DNA of 64,000 nucleotides, taken from positions 1 to 64,000 of the forward strand of contig CAIXCY010000016.1 of assembly GCA_903918045.1 (NCBI GenBank). Direction: 5' to 3'. The notes under the pieces are model-generated. The model ran no database searches. It was given only the letters and a program-made list of their open reading frames with translations, and was not told the origin of the DNA. Origin of the DNA: an uncultured Bacteroidia bacterium (GTDB taxonomy: Bacteria; Bacteroidota; Bacteroidia; Bacteroidales; Prolixibacteraceae). How positions within the stretch are numbered: the first letter of the stretch is position 1; every line of letters starts with the position of its first letter. The translations under genes and the position numbers were made by a program. Shown here in pieces: positions 1-9,696 of the stretch.

Positions 1-674
1 CGCATCCCTTCGAGGGCGATTCCATCACAAAGCGGGTGAAAATTTTTAGCCAGGAATGCCTCCATATTGTGAGTTAAGGCATCCATGCCCGTTGCAGCGG
101 TGATAAACGGAGGAAGATCCATCGTCAGCAATGGATCGGCGAAGACGATCTTAGCCAGCAATTTAGGAGAGAATAGGATCTTTTTCTGATGGGTTTCATC
201 ATCCGCAATAATGGCTGAACGGCCCACTTCACTGCCTGTTCCGGAGGTTGTGGGGATTGTAATAAACGGAGGGACATCATTGGTAACATAAACGTCTCCA
301 CCGATTAAATCATCATATTTGAAAAGGTCTTCACGGTGGTTGATGCGCAACAAGATAGCCCGTGCCACATCAATCGCAGCACCACCACCGATACCTACGA
401 TGCAATCACATTCTCCGTCATCATAGGCATCTGCCCCTTTGTAAATATCGCTTTTAACCGGATTCTTATGAATATCGTGAAAAACAGTAACAGCAAACCC
501 TTTTGCGTTCAGATCGGCAACGATTTGCTTAAAGAAGCCAAGCCCGGCAATCACCGGATCGGTAGAAATCAAAGGTCTCTTTAAGCTATTATTTCCCAAA
601 TATGAAGGCAATTCAGAGATAACACCCGCTCCAAAGCGGATCGTTGTTGGAAAATTAAATTGTGAAATTGACAT
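1..674 (-). CDS. Iron-containing alcohol dehydrogenase, 3' part truncated by window edge
   Basis: Reverse-strand translation from ATG at 672-674 gives MSISQFNFPTTIRFGAGVISELP...CDCIVGIGGGAAIDVARAI...PFITIPTTSGTGSEVGRSAII, typical Fe-ADH motifs (GGGAAIDVA, PTTSGTGSE). Runs off the left edge. Confidence 0.9.
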   Translation of the reverse strand, partial: MSISQFNFPTTIRFGAGVISELPSYLGNNSLKRPLISTDPVIAGLGFFKQIVADLNAKGFAVTVFHDIHKNPVKSDIYKGADAYDDGECDCIVGIGGGAAIDVARAILLRINHREDLFKYDDLIGGDVYVTNDVPPFITIPTTSGTGSEVGRSAIIADDETHQKKILFSPKLLAKIVFADPLLTMDLPPFITAATGMDALTHNMEAFLAKNFHPLCDGIALEGM

Positions 675-863
675 GATGACAGCAGTTATTTTGTAAATTT
701 TGTAATGTCCTTTTGACTTGAATTAAAGTGTGTAAATTTAATTCAAAAACGAAATTCAAGAATTATTCGGGCAATTATTTTGTGTATATAATTGCGGCTG
801 GCGAATGGCAACTGACTGCTGGCGGATGTTGTCTTTCCTGGAAGATTAGTATTGCACCTTGGG

Positions 864-942
864 AATAAGCCAGCTGCAAGTTGCCAGTTGCATTTCTATA
901 AGATAAATATTCCATCATGAAAATAAGCCAGCTGCAAGTTGC
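864..942. repeat. Pair of 21-bp intergenic direct repeats aataagccagctgcaagttgc (864-884 and 922-942)
   Basis: Identical 21-mers 58 bp apart in the spacer between two minus-strand genes; flanked by related ggctggcgaatggcaactg text at about 795-815. Confidence 0.8.
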
Positions 943-978
943 AAGCAGCATTTTTACCAACGAGTTACCCTCTATTCC

Positions 979-2328
979 TTAGATTATCTCAAAGTACCGT
1001 TTCGTCTCCCAGTCGGTTACCACTTTAGCAAACTGGCGCACTTCCCAGTCGCGGGTCTGACCAAAGTGGGTGACAAAGGTTTCCCCGAACAGCTCCTTAG
1101 CAACCGTCGAATTTTTCATCGCATGATTGGCATCATCCAGACTTTTAGGGAAACGCCCGTTTCGTTCATCGCGGTAACCGTTTCCAACGGTGGCATCCTG
1201 CAGTGTTAACTTGTTTTTTATTCCATAAAGTCCGGCTGCAAGACAGGCACTCAGCGCGAGGTAAGGATTGGTATCGCTTCCGACTACGCGTGTTTCAAGC
1301 CGGCATGACTTACTCCCGCCGGTTATGGCACGCAAAGCCACGGTGCGGTTATCGGTTCCCCAGGTAACCGTCGTGGGTGCCCAGGCCCCTTCGACGAGCC
1401 GTTTATAAGAATTTATTGTTGGGGCGACCATCGGAAGGATATGAGGCAGACAGTAAAGCTGTCCCGCAAGGTAATGATTCATCGTTTCACTCATCTGATG
1501 CGGTTTGGTTGCATCATGGAAAACATTGGTATTTCCCTGCCATAGTGACTGATGTACATGACCACTGCAACCCGGCAGATTTTCATTTATCTTAGCCATA
1601 AAACTCGCAAGAATGCCATGTTTGTAGGCGATCTCCTTAACAGATGTCTTAAACAGGATTGCATTATCGGCGGCAGTCAGGGCATCGCTATAGGTAATTG
1701 CAGCTTCATAGACTCCGGGGCCGGTTTCGGTATGCAAACCTTCGAGTGGAATATCAAATTTTTTAAGTTCATCGAAAAGGGAGGCAAAGAAATCATTGCG
1801 GACACTGCTTCGAAGGATTGAATAGCCAAACATTCCCGGGGTTAACGGAGTAAGGTGTTGTCCCCCTTTTTCGGCAAAGCTCTGTGGTGTTTCGGCAAAA
1901 TTAAACCATTCAAACTCCTGGGAACACTTTGCTTCATAACCTGCATCGGCAGCCTGGGCGATCACTTTATGCATCAGCTGACGCGGACAGATTGCCAGAG
2001 GCTCTCCTGCTCCATCGATGAATTCACCCAGGAAAAAAGGGGTTCCATTTTCCCAGGGGATTTTACGAAAGCTATTCATATCCAACCGGACCTTAGCATC
2101 CGGATATCCACTGTGCCAACCGGTATATGTTGCATTGTCATAAGCTACATCAGTCATGTCCCAGCCAAAAATCACATCACAGAAACCCATATCACCACGG
2201 GCAGTGGAGAGGAATTTTTCGGTTGAGATATATTTCCCCCTTAGTACTCCATCAATATCAGCCACAGCTACTTTAACCCTGCCGGCCGGGTGGTTACTTA
2301 CGTATGCAAAGATCTCTTCGTTACTCAT
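979..2328 (-). CDS. Glutamine synthetase family protein (GlnA/PuuA-like)
   Basis: 449 aa; CSGHVHQSLW, RLVEGAWAPTTVTWGTDNRTVALRAI, RLETRVVGSDTNPYLALSACLAAGLYGI are GS catalytic-domain motifs. Confidence 0.92.
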   Translation of the reverse strand: MSNEEIFAYVSNHPAGRVKVAVADIDGVLRGKYISTEKFLSTARGDMGFCDVIFGWDMTDVAYDNATYTGWHSGYPDAKVRLDMNSFRKIPWENGTPFFLGEFIDGAGEPLAICPRQLMHKVIAQAADAGYEAKCSQEFEWFNFAETPQSFAEKGGQHLTPLTPGMFGYSILRSSVRNDFFASLFDELKKFDIPLEGLHTETGPGVYEAAITYSDALTAADNAILFKTSVKEIAYKHGILASFMAKINENLPGCSGHVHQSLWQGNTNVFHDATKPHQMSETMNHYLAGQLYCLPHILPMVAPTINSYKRLVEGAWAPTTVTWGTDNRTVALRAITGGSKSCRLETRVVGSDTNPYLALSACLAAGLYGIKNKLTLQDATVGNGYRDERNGRFPKSLDDANHAMKNSTVAKELFGETFVTHFGQTRDWEVRQFAKVVTDWETKRYFEII

Positions 2329-2728
2329 TTTTTTAAATTTTTAAACAGCAAATAAAAGAATAGCAATATACCAAAATATTAATTAGCTAACAGCCAATTT
2401 TCATTGGAAAGGTTCAAATAATCAATAATATTTACCTGTGACCCCCTCAATTATATCGATAAAGGCCAAAGATAAGATAGTTTTACAGATTCAACTTTAA
2501 TCCGGGTTAACATTTTGAGTTCACAAGATCATGGGATTATCCGCGGATAGAATGGTTTTTCAAATGCGTTTTGCCTTACGGATATTGATTGTGTTCTTTG
2601 AGTAATAACTACAGCGAAATTATTGAAAACAATAAGCTAAAACTACGAATTAGGAAGTATTGCTTATAAATATTATCCAGAGATTTTCTATAAAAAATTG
2701 GCATTTAGCTAAACGGCTGACTGTTTAC

Positions 2729-5700
2729 TTAACTGTTTAAAATCTTCCGAATCCAATCGAAATACAAGGCTACATATAGGAATATAGTCATAAGCCAGAT
2801 CACCAGAACATTAAAAGCCAATGTCGGGACGGAAACTGAGAATACCCTCTTTTCGGAAGCAAGGAAATGGGCCCTTCCGAAGTTAAAATCGGGTATCTTG
2901 TAAACCGGCGCCACTTTCTGCATAAGCCCTGAGGAAGTTTCCCTGTAATACTCATTGGATCCGCCATTCATTACCAGGTTTTCAATAGCCAGATTGTGAT
3001 TGTGTTGTTTCAGATTGAACAGATAATTTCTGCCAAATTGGTGGTTTAGATTAAATACTTTATCGTCCATCTGTTTGCGCAATGAATTCTTCCGTGTGAG
3101 GTAAAAACGTTGCAAATCCTTTAGGTGAAGTGTGGTAAACCCTGCAATACGGGGTGAGAATTTTTCGGGTGTTATCGAATCTGCTACTGCTAAAGAAGGT
3201 AAGACCTCATCGCGATCGAGCTCCATAACTTCATTCCGGATGATGGTGAGCTTTGAAGCAAAATCCTTTGCCGGCTTCCCTGCTTGAATCTGTCCGGCAA
3301 TAAATTCAACCCTTCCAAGGAGTTCGGTAAGGAGTAAATCTGAAAGGTACCGAACCCGGGAGAGCTCCTTCTCTTCTTCAAAAAAATCGGCCATATAGCC
3401 ATTACCCCTGAACTGTTCCACTGCCAATGCCTCGAAAGCCCAGCGTGAGACCATGAGTTCCCCCACAATCGGCACAGCATCTTTATCCGCGGATTTGTCC
3501 TGAAGGTCATCAAATTTCACGATAACTCCGCATAAAAGGATCTGCGGAATCAGCATCAAAGGGATCAGAATGTAGATTGTGACTACAGAATCGAATGCCG
3601 ATGAGATATTTAGCCCTAACAGATTAGAAAATACTGAAACAGAAAAAAGGACCAGCCAGTAGGTCATGTTTAAGCCATGAATACCAATCACGAAATTTCC
3701 AACCAAAACAAATGCCAAGGTTTGAAAGGCGGATAATAGGAGTAAAAATGCAATTTTTGAATTGATGTAGCTGAATCTGCTCAAATTAAGAAACGATTCG
3801 CGCTGCAGAATCTTACGATCCTTAATAATCTCTTCGGCGCTAACACTCATTCCCATAAAGAGCACGACCACAATGGCCATGAAAACATAGGAGATCAGGT
3901 TTTTGTTCCGGGCAAAAATATACTCAGCTCCTTCAGAATATTTTGTGAAGTAGCCCACAATCAGGGCGAGCAGTGGAGCTTCAATGAGATTAATCAGCAA
4001 GTATTGCTTGTCTGACAACTTAATTCTCAAATTCCGTGAAAAGAAAATCTGAAGTTGTTTCCAGATTCCAGGTTTTCTGAAGTGTGTTTTGGGAATTTCA
4101 TCATTTGACGGAAGATCAGCGGGCGATTGCCATTCTATGTTTTGTTTAAAGAGACGGTACCACTCTTCAGGTGGGAAACGTCGTTCAGGAGTAAAATTAC
4201 CCGATTCATCAATTTTCTTGGTCTCTACAATTTCGAGAACCTGTTCCGGGTTGACATTTCCACATTGGAGACATTCGCATTCGAGTGCATTCACGTGATT
4301 GGTGAGCTCCTTAAAGTAGATAATCGCATCGAGCGGATTTCCCGTATAGATCATCCGCCCCCCCTTGTCCATGATCCACAGTTTATCAAACAGCTTAAAG
4401 ATATCGGATGAAGGCTGATGGATATTGACAATCACTAATCTCCCTTGTCTGGCCTGCTGTTTTAAGAGTAACATCACCTTCTCTGAGTCCATGGAAGAGA
4501 GTCCGGATGTAGGTTCATCCACATATAAAATCGAAGGTTCCCGGATTAGCTCGAGTGCGACATTGAGCCGTTTGCGCTGTCCTCCACTGATGGTTTTCTT
4601 TAACGGATTGCCCACCTTCAAATCCCGGAAATCATACAATTCGAGCTCCTGAAGTACCTTTGTTACGGCCTTACTGATCTCTTCCTCACTAAAACCGGCT
4701 AAGCAGAGCCTTGCATTGTAATCCAGGTTTTCCCAGACAGTGAGCTCTTCGAATAGCAGGTCGTCCTGAGGCACGAACCCGATCAATCCTTCAGTTTCCT
4801 TTTTATAAACCTGAATATCGAAATTATTGATTAGAATCCGACCATTATCTAACCGGATATTCCCATTCAGGATATTTAGCAGGGTTGATTTTCCAACCCC
4901 GCTCCCACCCATGATTGCTACCAACTGTCCCGAGCGTTCCGAGAAGTTGAACTCATACAGGCCATTTTTGCTGTTTTTAAATTTAAACTCGGCATTTTGG
5001 CCATTCAGCGTAAAGAGGGGTGACTCTGCCTGATTAAAAAATGCCGTGTTTACATCCGAAAAATAAACCGGTGAGATTCTGGCTCCCCGAATAATCCCCC
5101 CCTCCTTAAAGGCATAAAACCGCCCTGGCAAAATAGGGTTTCCTTCGAGATACAAATTTGCATTACCGTGGAAAATAAAGATATAATTACCGATATCCTG
5201 GAGAAAGAGAAACACCAGTTCACCATCGAGGTTTTCCCGTATCAGGTGTTTTAATGTCTCGTGGTGATCCACTGAACCCTGATTAATGATAAGAAAATCA
5301 GGATAATTCTCCTCGTAATCCGAAAGACCGTAAATAAACGAACAGTATTTGCTATAATCGTCAGAGGTGATGGCGAAAGCACGCGCCACCGCCTGAAATA
5401 ATTCACCGGCCTTCTTTTTATCTTCATCCTTTCTGACCAGTTCGAGGAACCTCAGAAATAACATGATCTGTTCAGTCCGGTGTAGTCTTCCCCTGATATT
5501 GACACAGATTGATTCAGCTTGTTGAATCATGTCGAACATGGGCTCTTCGGCTTCGTCGATGCCATAGAACCCTATCAATTCATCAAATAATTTCCGATAT
5601 TCTTCTGAAGATGAGATCCCCAGATGCAGTTCAAGGTAGGAAGAGAAGGATTTTATGGCATGTTCCCGTTCTGACCGGATAATTGCCGAAAAGATGGCAA

Positions 5701-5737
5701 ACAGGTTGATTAGTGCATTGAGTGTAATTTCATTCAT
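2729..5737 (-). CDS. ABCG-like ABC transporter (ATPase fused to permease) with N-terminal helical TerB-like domain
   Basis: 1002 aa; Walker A GGSGVGKST, signature ISGGQRKRLNVALEL, Walker B ILYVDEPTSGLSSMDSE, C-terminal TM segments; about 140 aa helical N-terminus. Confidence 0.9.
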   Translation of the reverse strand: MNEITLNALINLFAIFSAIIRSEREHAIKSFSSYLELHLGISSSEEYRKLFDELIGFYGIDEAEEPMFDMIQQAESICVNIRGRLHRTEQIMLFLRFLELVRKDEDKKKAGELFQAVARAFAITSDDYSKYCSFIYGLSDYEENYPDFLIINQGSVDHHETLKHLIRENLDGELVFLFLQDIGNYIFIFHGNANLYLEGNPILPGRFYAFKEGGIIRGARISPVYFSDVNTAFFNQAESPLFTLNGQNAEFKFKNSKNGLYEFNFSERSGQLVAIMGGSGVGKSTLLNILNGNIRLDNGRILINNFDIQVYKKETEGLIGFVPQDDLLFEELTVWENLDYNARLCLAGFSEEEISKAVTKVLQELELYDFRDLKVGNPLKKTISGGQRKRLNVALELIREPSILYVDEPTSGLSSMDSEKVMLLLKQQARQGRLVIVNIHQPSSDIFKLFDKLWIMDKGGRMIYTGNPLDAIIYFKELTNHVNALECECLQCGNVNPEQVLEIVETKKIDESGNFTPERRFPPEEWYRLFKQNIEWQSPADLPSNDEIPKTHFRKPGIWKQLQIFFSRNLRIKLSDKQYLLINLIEAPLLALIVGYFTKYSEGAEYIFARNKNLISYVFMAIVVVLFMGMSVSAEEIIKDRKILQRESFLNLSRFSYINSKIAFLLLLSAFQTLAFVLVGNFVIGIHGLNMTYWLVLFSVSVFSNLLGLNISSAFDSVVTIYILIPLMLIPQILLCGVIVKFDDLQDKSADKDAVPIVGELMVSRWAFEALAVEQFRGNGYMADFFEEEKELSRVRYLSDLLLTELLGRVEFIAGQIQAGKPAKDFASKLTIIRNEVMELDRDEVLPSLAVADSITPEKFSPRIAGFTTLHLKDLQRFYLTRKNSLRKQMDDKVFNLNHQFGRNYLFNLKQHNHNLAIENLVMNGGSNEYYRETSSGLMQKVAPVYKIPDFNFGRAHFLASEKRVFSVSVPTLAFNVLVIWLMTIFLYVALYFDWIRKILNS

Positions 5738-5773
5738 ATGCTAATTCCCGGAATAAAATCTGAACTGACAATT

Positions 5774-5813
5774 AAAAAAGTTGCCTGTATCTTGCAATCA
5801 AAATACAGGCAAC
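5774..5813 (-). terminator. Intrinsic terminator downstream of the 5835-6686 gene
   Basis: Perfect 11-bp inverted repeat gttgcctgtat (5780-5790) / atacaggcaac (5803-5813); a run of A on + (5774-5779) gives a U-tract on the minus transcript, about 20 nt after the stop. Confidence 0.88.
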
Positions 5814-5834
5814 AACTCTTATATTTTCGAAATA

Positions 5835-6686
5835 CTATTTCCCAATTTCATTACGCAAACCAGCAATCAACGGGGTCACTTCGGCAAATTGTTTGGCAGT
5901 AAATTCCGGACCACTGAAACTGTTCAGGATTGGCTTCATCTTTTCAAAGATAGGAGCTACTGCAGGATCGGCAGCCATAATTTCCAAAAGTTGATAATTT
6001 GTTTTAACCCGATCCTTCTGGAGGCCAATCAACTTAATAAGCTCAGTATTGTCTTTGGCCATAGAGGCAATCTGAGTAAGAATATACAACCCTTCGATGT
6101 TTGCGCTCACATACGACAGCGCATACACACCTGAATGTTCACCTGATAAATAACTTTGACCAAGCTCATTCATAACCGCAGAGATAATCACATTCAGAGA
6201 GTCTGTATTCTCCTTATTTTGCTTAATCCGATCATTATATTTTTTCATTGCAGTAATATCACCCTGCAATCCGATTTTGCCGACCAGTTTTTGTTCCACA
6301 TCAAAAATCTGATCTACAAGGTCATAACGATTGTAGACTTTTGCGTAGTAAAGATCGAACTTATAAACACCTGCGGCAAGACTCTGCTCAGTTAACGTTA
6401 AGTATTTCTCAGCATTGTCTGTAGAAAGTGTAAGATCGGCCATATAGGAATAACCACCTTTATTGATGAAATCAACCAGGTCCGCCGGTTTGGGAGCCGT
6501 TTTTATAATGTCTACCAATTGATCTTTCAGCTTAACTGCATCAAAAATTTCAACTTCAACGGTTCCGGTCTGGCCTTTGGAGTTTTTCACCTGATTTTCC
6601 TTTACCTTTGGTCTTTGATTACAACTGGAACATATCAGGAGTGCTACTAAAAGAAAAACGCCTGCTGTATAAAATTGTCTTTTCAT
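5835..6686 (-). CDS. Putative lipoprotein, hypothetical
   Basis: 283 aa; N-terminal MKRQFYTAGVFLLVALLICSSCNQ resembles a signal peptide with lipobox. Confidence 0.75.
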   Translation of the reverse strand: MKRQFYTAGVFLLVALLICSSCNQRPKVKENQVKNSKGQTGTVEVEIFDAVKLKDQLVDIIKTAPKPADLVDFINKGGYSYMADLTLSTDNAEKYLTLTEQSLAAGVYKFDLYYAKVYNRYDLVDQIFDVEQKLVGKIGLQGDITAMKKYNDRIKQNKENTDSLNVIISAVMNELGQSYLSGEHSGVYALSYVSANIEGLYILTQIASMAKDNTELIKLIGLQKDRVKTNYQLLEIMAADPAVAPIFEKMKPILNSFSGPEFTAKQFAEVTPLIAGLRNEIGK

Positions 6687-6914
6687 AATAATAAATCTTT
6701 GATCAGTTTTTATTTACAATATGTGGGTACAAGATAAGAAAGTTATAATAAATAAATTAATCATTTGACAAAAAATTTCAGTCTTTAAATAATTCAAATA
6801 TATGGCTTAATATCAATTAATTAAATTGGATAATGGAGTCCTGTTTCCAGTCATCCCTTCCCCCTGGAATGGCATTCAGATACAAGTTTGGATAAATGCT
6901 CAGAGAGATATTCA

Positions 6915-8099
6915 TCAGGATTTTCCATAATAATTTACCGTAAGAATAGTGATATCATCGAACTGATCAGCAGTACCGATATAGTCATTAACCTCTTTCA
7001 TAAGCAAGGTGTTAATTTGAACGGGTGACTGATTTGGTTCAAGGGACTCCAGAATATCTATACTTGGCTGAATCGTTCTTCTTTGGTTATCAGGGTTATG
7101 AGCATCTTCCAATCCATCAGTATACAATACAATGGAGTCACCGGGTTGCAAGGTAAACTGATATTGTTTATATTGGAAATCGGGTTCGATACAAATCGGA
7201 AAGCCGGTAACCTTCTTAAAGACTTCAACCTTTTTCCCTGCACGAAGAATCAGCGGGCATTCATGACCCCCGTCAACATAATTGACCTCTCCTGTTTTAA
7301 GGTTGAGAATGCAGACAAAAACAGTCACAAACATCATGTTATTGTTATTTACCGACAAGGCTCTGTTAATCCTGGAAATCTCTTCCACCATATCAGGGTT
7401 CGAAGAGTTTGAAAAATTGGTATTAAAGAGTGATTTGGTGATTGCCATAAAGAGGGCGGCAGAGATTCCTTTGTCTGAAACATCACCCACCATAAAAAAG
7501 AGATGATCTTCATCAATCAGGAAATAGTCGAACAGGTCGCCTCCGACAGTTTTGGCAGGTTGCAATACGCCGTGCAGGTCGAAGTCGGTACGATCAGGAA
7601 ATGCAGGAAATTTCTTAGGTAGCATCGACTGCTGGATATCGTATGCAATGCTCAGATCTTTCTGGATGGAGACCAGGTTATCCCGATCTTTTTGAAACTT
7701 CTTATATTGATTGATCTCATCAACCGTTTTACTTATTGTGATCTCCATATCTTCGAAATTGATCGGCTTTGTAATAAAATCAAAAGCCCCTCGATTCATT
7801 GCTGTACGGATATTTTCCATGTCGCCATAAGCAGAAACCATCACTGTTTTTAGTTCCGAATTTTTGCGCTCCTTGAGTCTTGAAAGAAAGGTTAATCCAT
7901 CCATTTCAGGCATATTGATATCTGAAAGGACCAGGCAGATATCGGGATTATCATCCAGCTGTTCGAGTGCCTGTACTCCATTTTGCGCAAAAATAAAGCT
8001 ATACTCCTTATTTCGAATGCTTTTCCTGAATTTCTGTGTGATAAGCATTTCCATATCCTGCTCATCATCGACGCATAAAATTGATACCGTAGTTCCCAT
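6915..8099 (-). CDS. Response regulator receiver fused to SpoIIE/PP2C-type phosphatase
   Basis: 394 aa; receiver VDDEQ...LVLSDINMPEMDG...MVSAYGD...KPI; PP2C motifs VGGDLFDYF, GDVSDKGISAALFM, YTDGLEDA, DQFDDITIL. Confidence 0.93.
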   Translation of the reverse strand: MGTTVSILCVDDEQDMEMLITQKFRKSIRNKEYSFIFAQNGVQALEQLDDNPDICLVLSDINMPEMDGLTFLSRLKERKNSELKTVMVSAYGDMENIRTAMNRGAFDFITKPINFEDMEITISKTVDEINQYKKFQKDRDNLVSIQKDLSIAYDIQQSMLPKKFPAFPDRTDFDLHGVLQPAKTVGGDLFDYFLIDEDHLFFMVGDVSDKGISAALFMAITKSLFNTNFSNSSNPDMVEEISRINRALSVNNNNMMFVTVFVCILNLKTGEVNYVDGGHECPLILRAGKKVEVFKKVTGFPICIEPDFQYKQYQFTLQPGDSIVLYTDGLEDAHNPDNQRRTIQPSIDILESLEPNQSPVQINTLLMKEVNDYIGTADQFDDITILTVNYYGKS

Positions 8100-8169
8100 A
8101 TTTGTGTTTTTAACAATTTTAAAAATGAATGTGCTGCAACTAATTCAAGTTTGCAGTCCTGCTCTCTTT

Positions 8170-8748
8170 TTACATTTTGAAATATATTCCAAACATTGAT
8201 CCGTATTCCGCAGTGTCCCAGTTATAAATCCAGGATGACCAAATGGAAAAAGGCCCTTTCCCAAAATGATACTGGACTAACGGACCCACACCATAATATT
8301 GGCTGGCCATCGCCCCAATGGCAACCTGTTTTAGCAGGTAGAGTGAACGAAGGTCAAACCAGGGGATACTTCCCTGCTCAAAGGTGCCCAAAAATAAAAA
8401 TTTATTAGTCGAAACGGTTACGATCTGGGCTGTCCGTATCAGGTTCCGCTTATAACCATACGATTCTACATTTGTTTCTATACCCACTTCGCCCTCTGCT
8501 GAAAGCCATTTTAAAGGTCTGTATTCAAAGCCAATAAGGCTCTCTCCCCATTTTTTATTGACCAGACTGAACGAGGTGAAACTAAACGATGGTCCCAGAT
8601 TCTTCCTGGCATAGACACTCACTGTGGAGCGTGTATTTTTGAAATTTGCCGTCATGTTAAAATAATCATAATGATGAATTGAAACAGAAACCTGTGCAAA
8701 TAAGTGTTTAGACAACAAGATTAAGACTATAAAAAGCAATTTCTTCAT
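8170..8748 (-). CDS. Hypothetical exported/outer-membrane protein
   Basis: 192 aa; signal peptide MKKLLFIVLILLSKHLFAQ, aromatic-rich beta-like sequence; start codon overlaps upstream stop (TAATG). Confidence 0.7.
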   Translation of the reverse strand: MKKLLFIVLILLSKHLFAQVSVSIHHYDYFNMTANFKNTRSTVSVYARKNLGPSFSFTSFSLVNKKWGESLIGFEYRPLKWLSAEGEVGIETNVESYGYKRNLIRTAQIVTVSTNKFLFLGTFEQGSIPWFDLRSLYLLKQVAIGAMASQYYGVGPLVQYHFGKGPFSIWSSWIYNWDTAEYGSMFGIYFKM

Positions 8749-9626
8749 TAAACTAAATTTGTGGGTATGAGAATCCTGAATTCTGTAAATTCATCTTCTT
8801 TTGATTGAATGTCAATCTTCCCATTATGAATATTTGTAATAATATCGAAACTCAACGAGAGTCCCAGTCCCGTTCCCTGTCCCTTTGGTTTTGTCGTGAA
8901 AAATGGTTGAAAAAGCTTTTCAAGAACATCCTGAGGCATACCGCATCCATTATCTCTAATTCTGATTTCAATAAAATCATCAAGTTTTTTTGTTGCCAGT
9001 AGAATTTCAGGTGAAAAACCCACTTCCATTCGTTTTCTTTTTTCATTCAAAGTATAGCAGGAATTATCCACCAGATTAATAATGACTCTGCTCATCTCCT
9101 GAAATTCCAGATTAACCGGTGAGATCGAAGGATCATAATCAGTTTTAAAGGTCAGATTAAATTCGGAGTCATTTCCCCTCATTCCTTGATAGGCAAGTTT
9201 TGCGAATTCATCAATCAGTTTATTAATGTCAACTGGTGTAAAAACAACCTCCTGTTTATTGTGCATCTGGGCGAGCATTGAGTAAATGATTCGTTGGGCA
9301 CGTTCTCCATTCTCCAGAATCTTGGCTAGATTAGCTTCGAGCATCGAACGCACTTCATCGATGTCAGCCTGAGTATCTGCATCCAGCTTATCACCTATCC
9401 CGTCAATAATTTCGTTTAATTCTCCTAAAAGCTCCTGACTCAGCTTTGTGAAATTATTGATAAAATTAAGTGGATTCTTAATCTCATGCATAATTCCGGT
9501 AGTCAGTTTACCGATAAAAGCAAGCTTGTCGTTTTGCACAAACTTATCTTTAATCTGCTGCAGTTCTGCTGAAACAAGCAAAAGTTGATCCTCTGATGCC
9601 GGTAAAATATTATCGGATGTATCCAT
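8748..9626 (-). CDS. Histidine kinase without N-terminal sensor domain
   Basis: 292 aa; H-box GKLTTGIMHEIKNPLNFINNF, N-box INLVDNSCYTL, G-boxes DNGCGMP, GTGLGLSLS. Confidence 0.92.
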   Translation of the reverse strand: MDTSDNILPASEDQLLLVSAELQQIKDKFVQNDKLAFIGKLTTGIMHEIKNPLNFINNFTKLSQELLGELNEIIDGIGDKLDADTQADIDEVRSMLEANLAKILENGERAQRIIYSMLAQMHNKQEVVFTPVDINKLIDEFAKLAYQGMRGNDSEFNLTFKTDYDPSISPVNLEFQEMSRVIINLVDNSCYTLNEKRKRMEVGFSPEILLATKKLDDFIEIRIRDNGCGMPQDVLEKLFQPFFTTKPKGQGTGLGLSLSFDIITNIHNGKIDIQSKEDEFTEFRILIPTNLV

Positions 9627-9696
9627 AGACTCTTGAAATTATATTTGATACCTGACAATTTGAAGGTTGCATGATATTTTAAATTAGCGGTTAACT

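Noticed and set aside
775-960. 61-aa minus ORF between Fe-ADH and GS
   Set aside because: It translates the intergenic direct repeats (LLATCSWLI / NLQLAYS); no protein-like features.
1377-2344. Several plus-strand ORFs antisense to the GS gene
   Set aside because: Shadow ORFs opposite a well-supported CDS; no family motifs.
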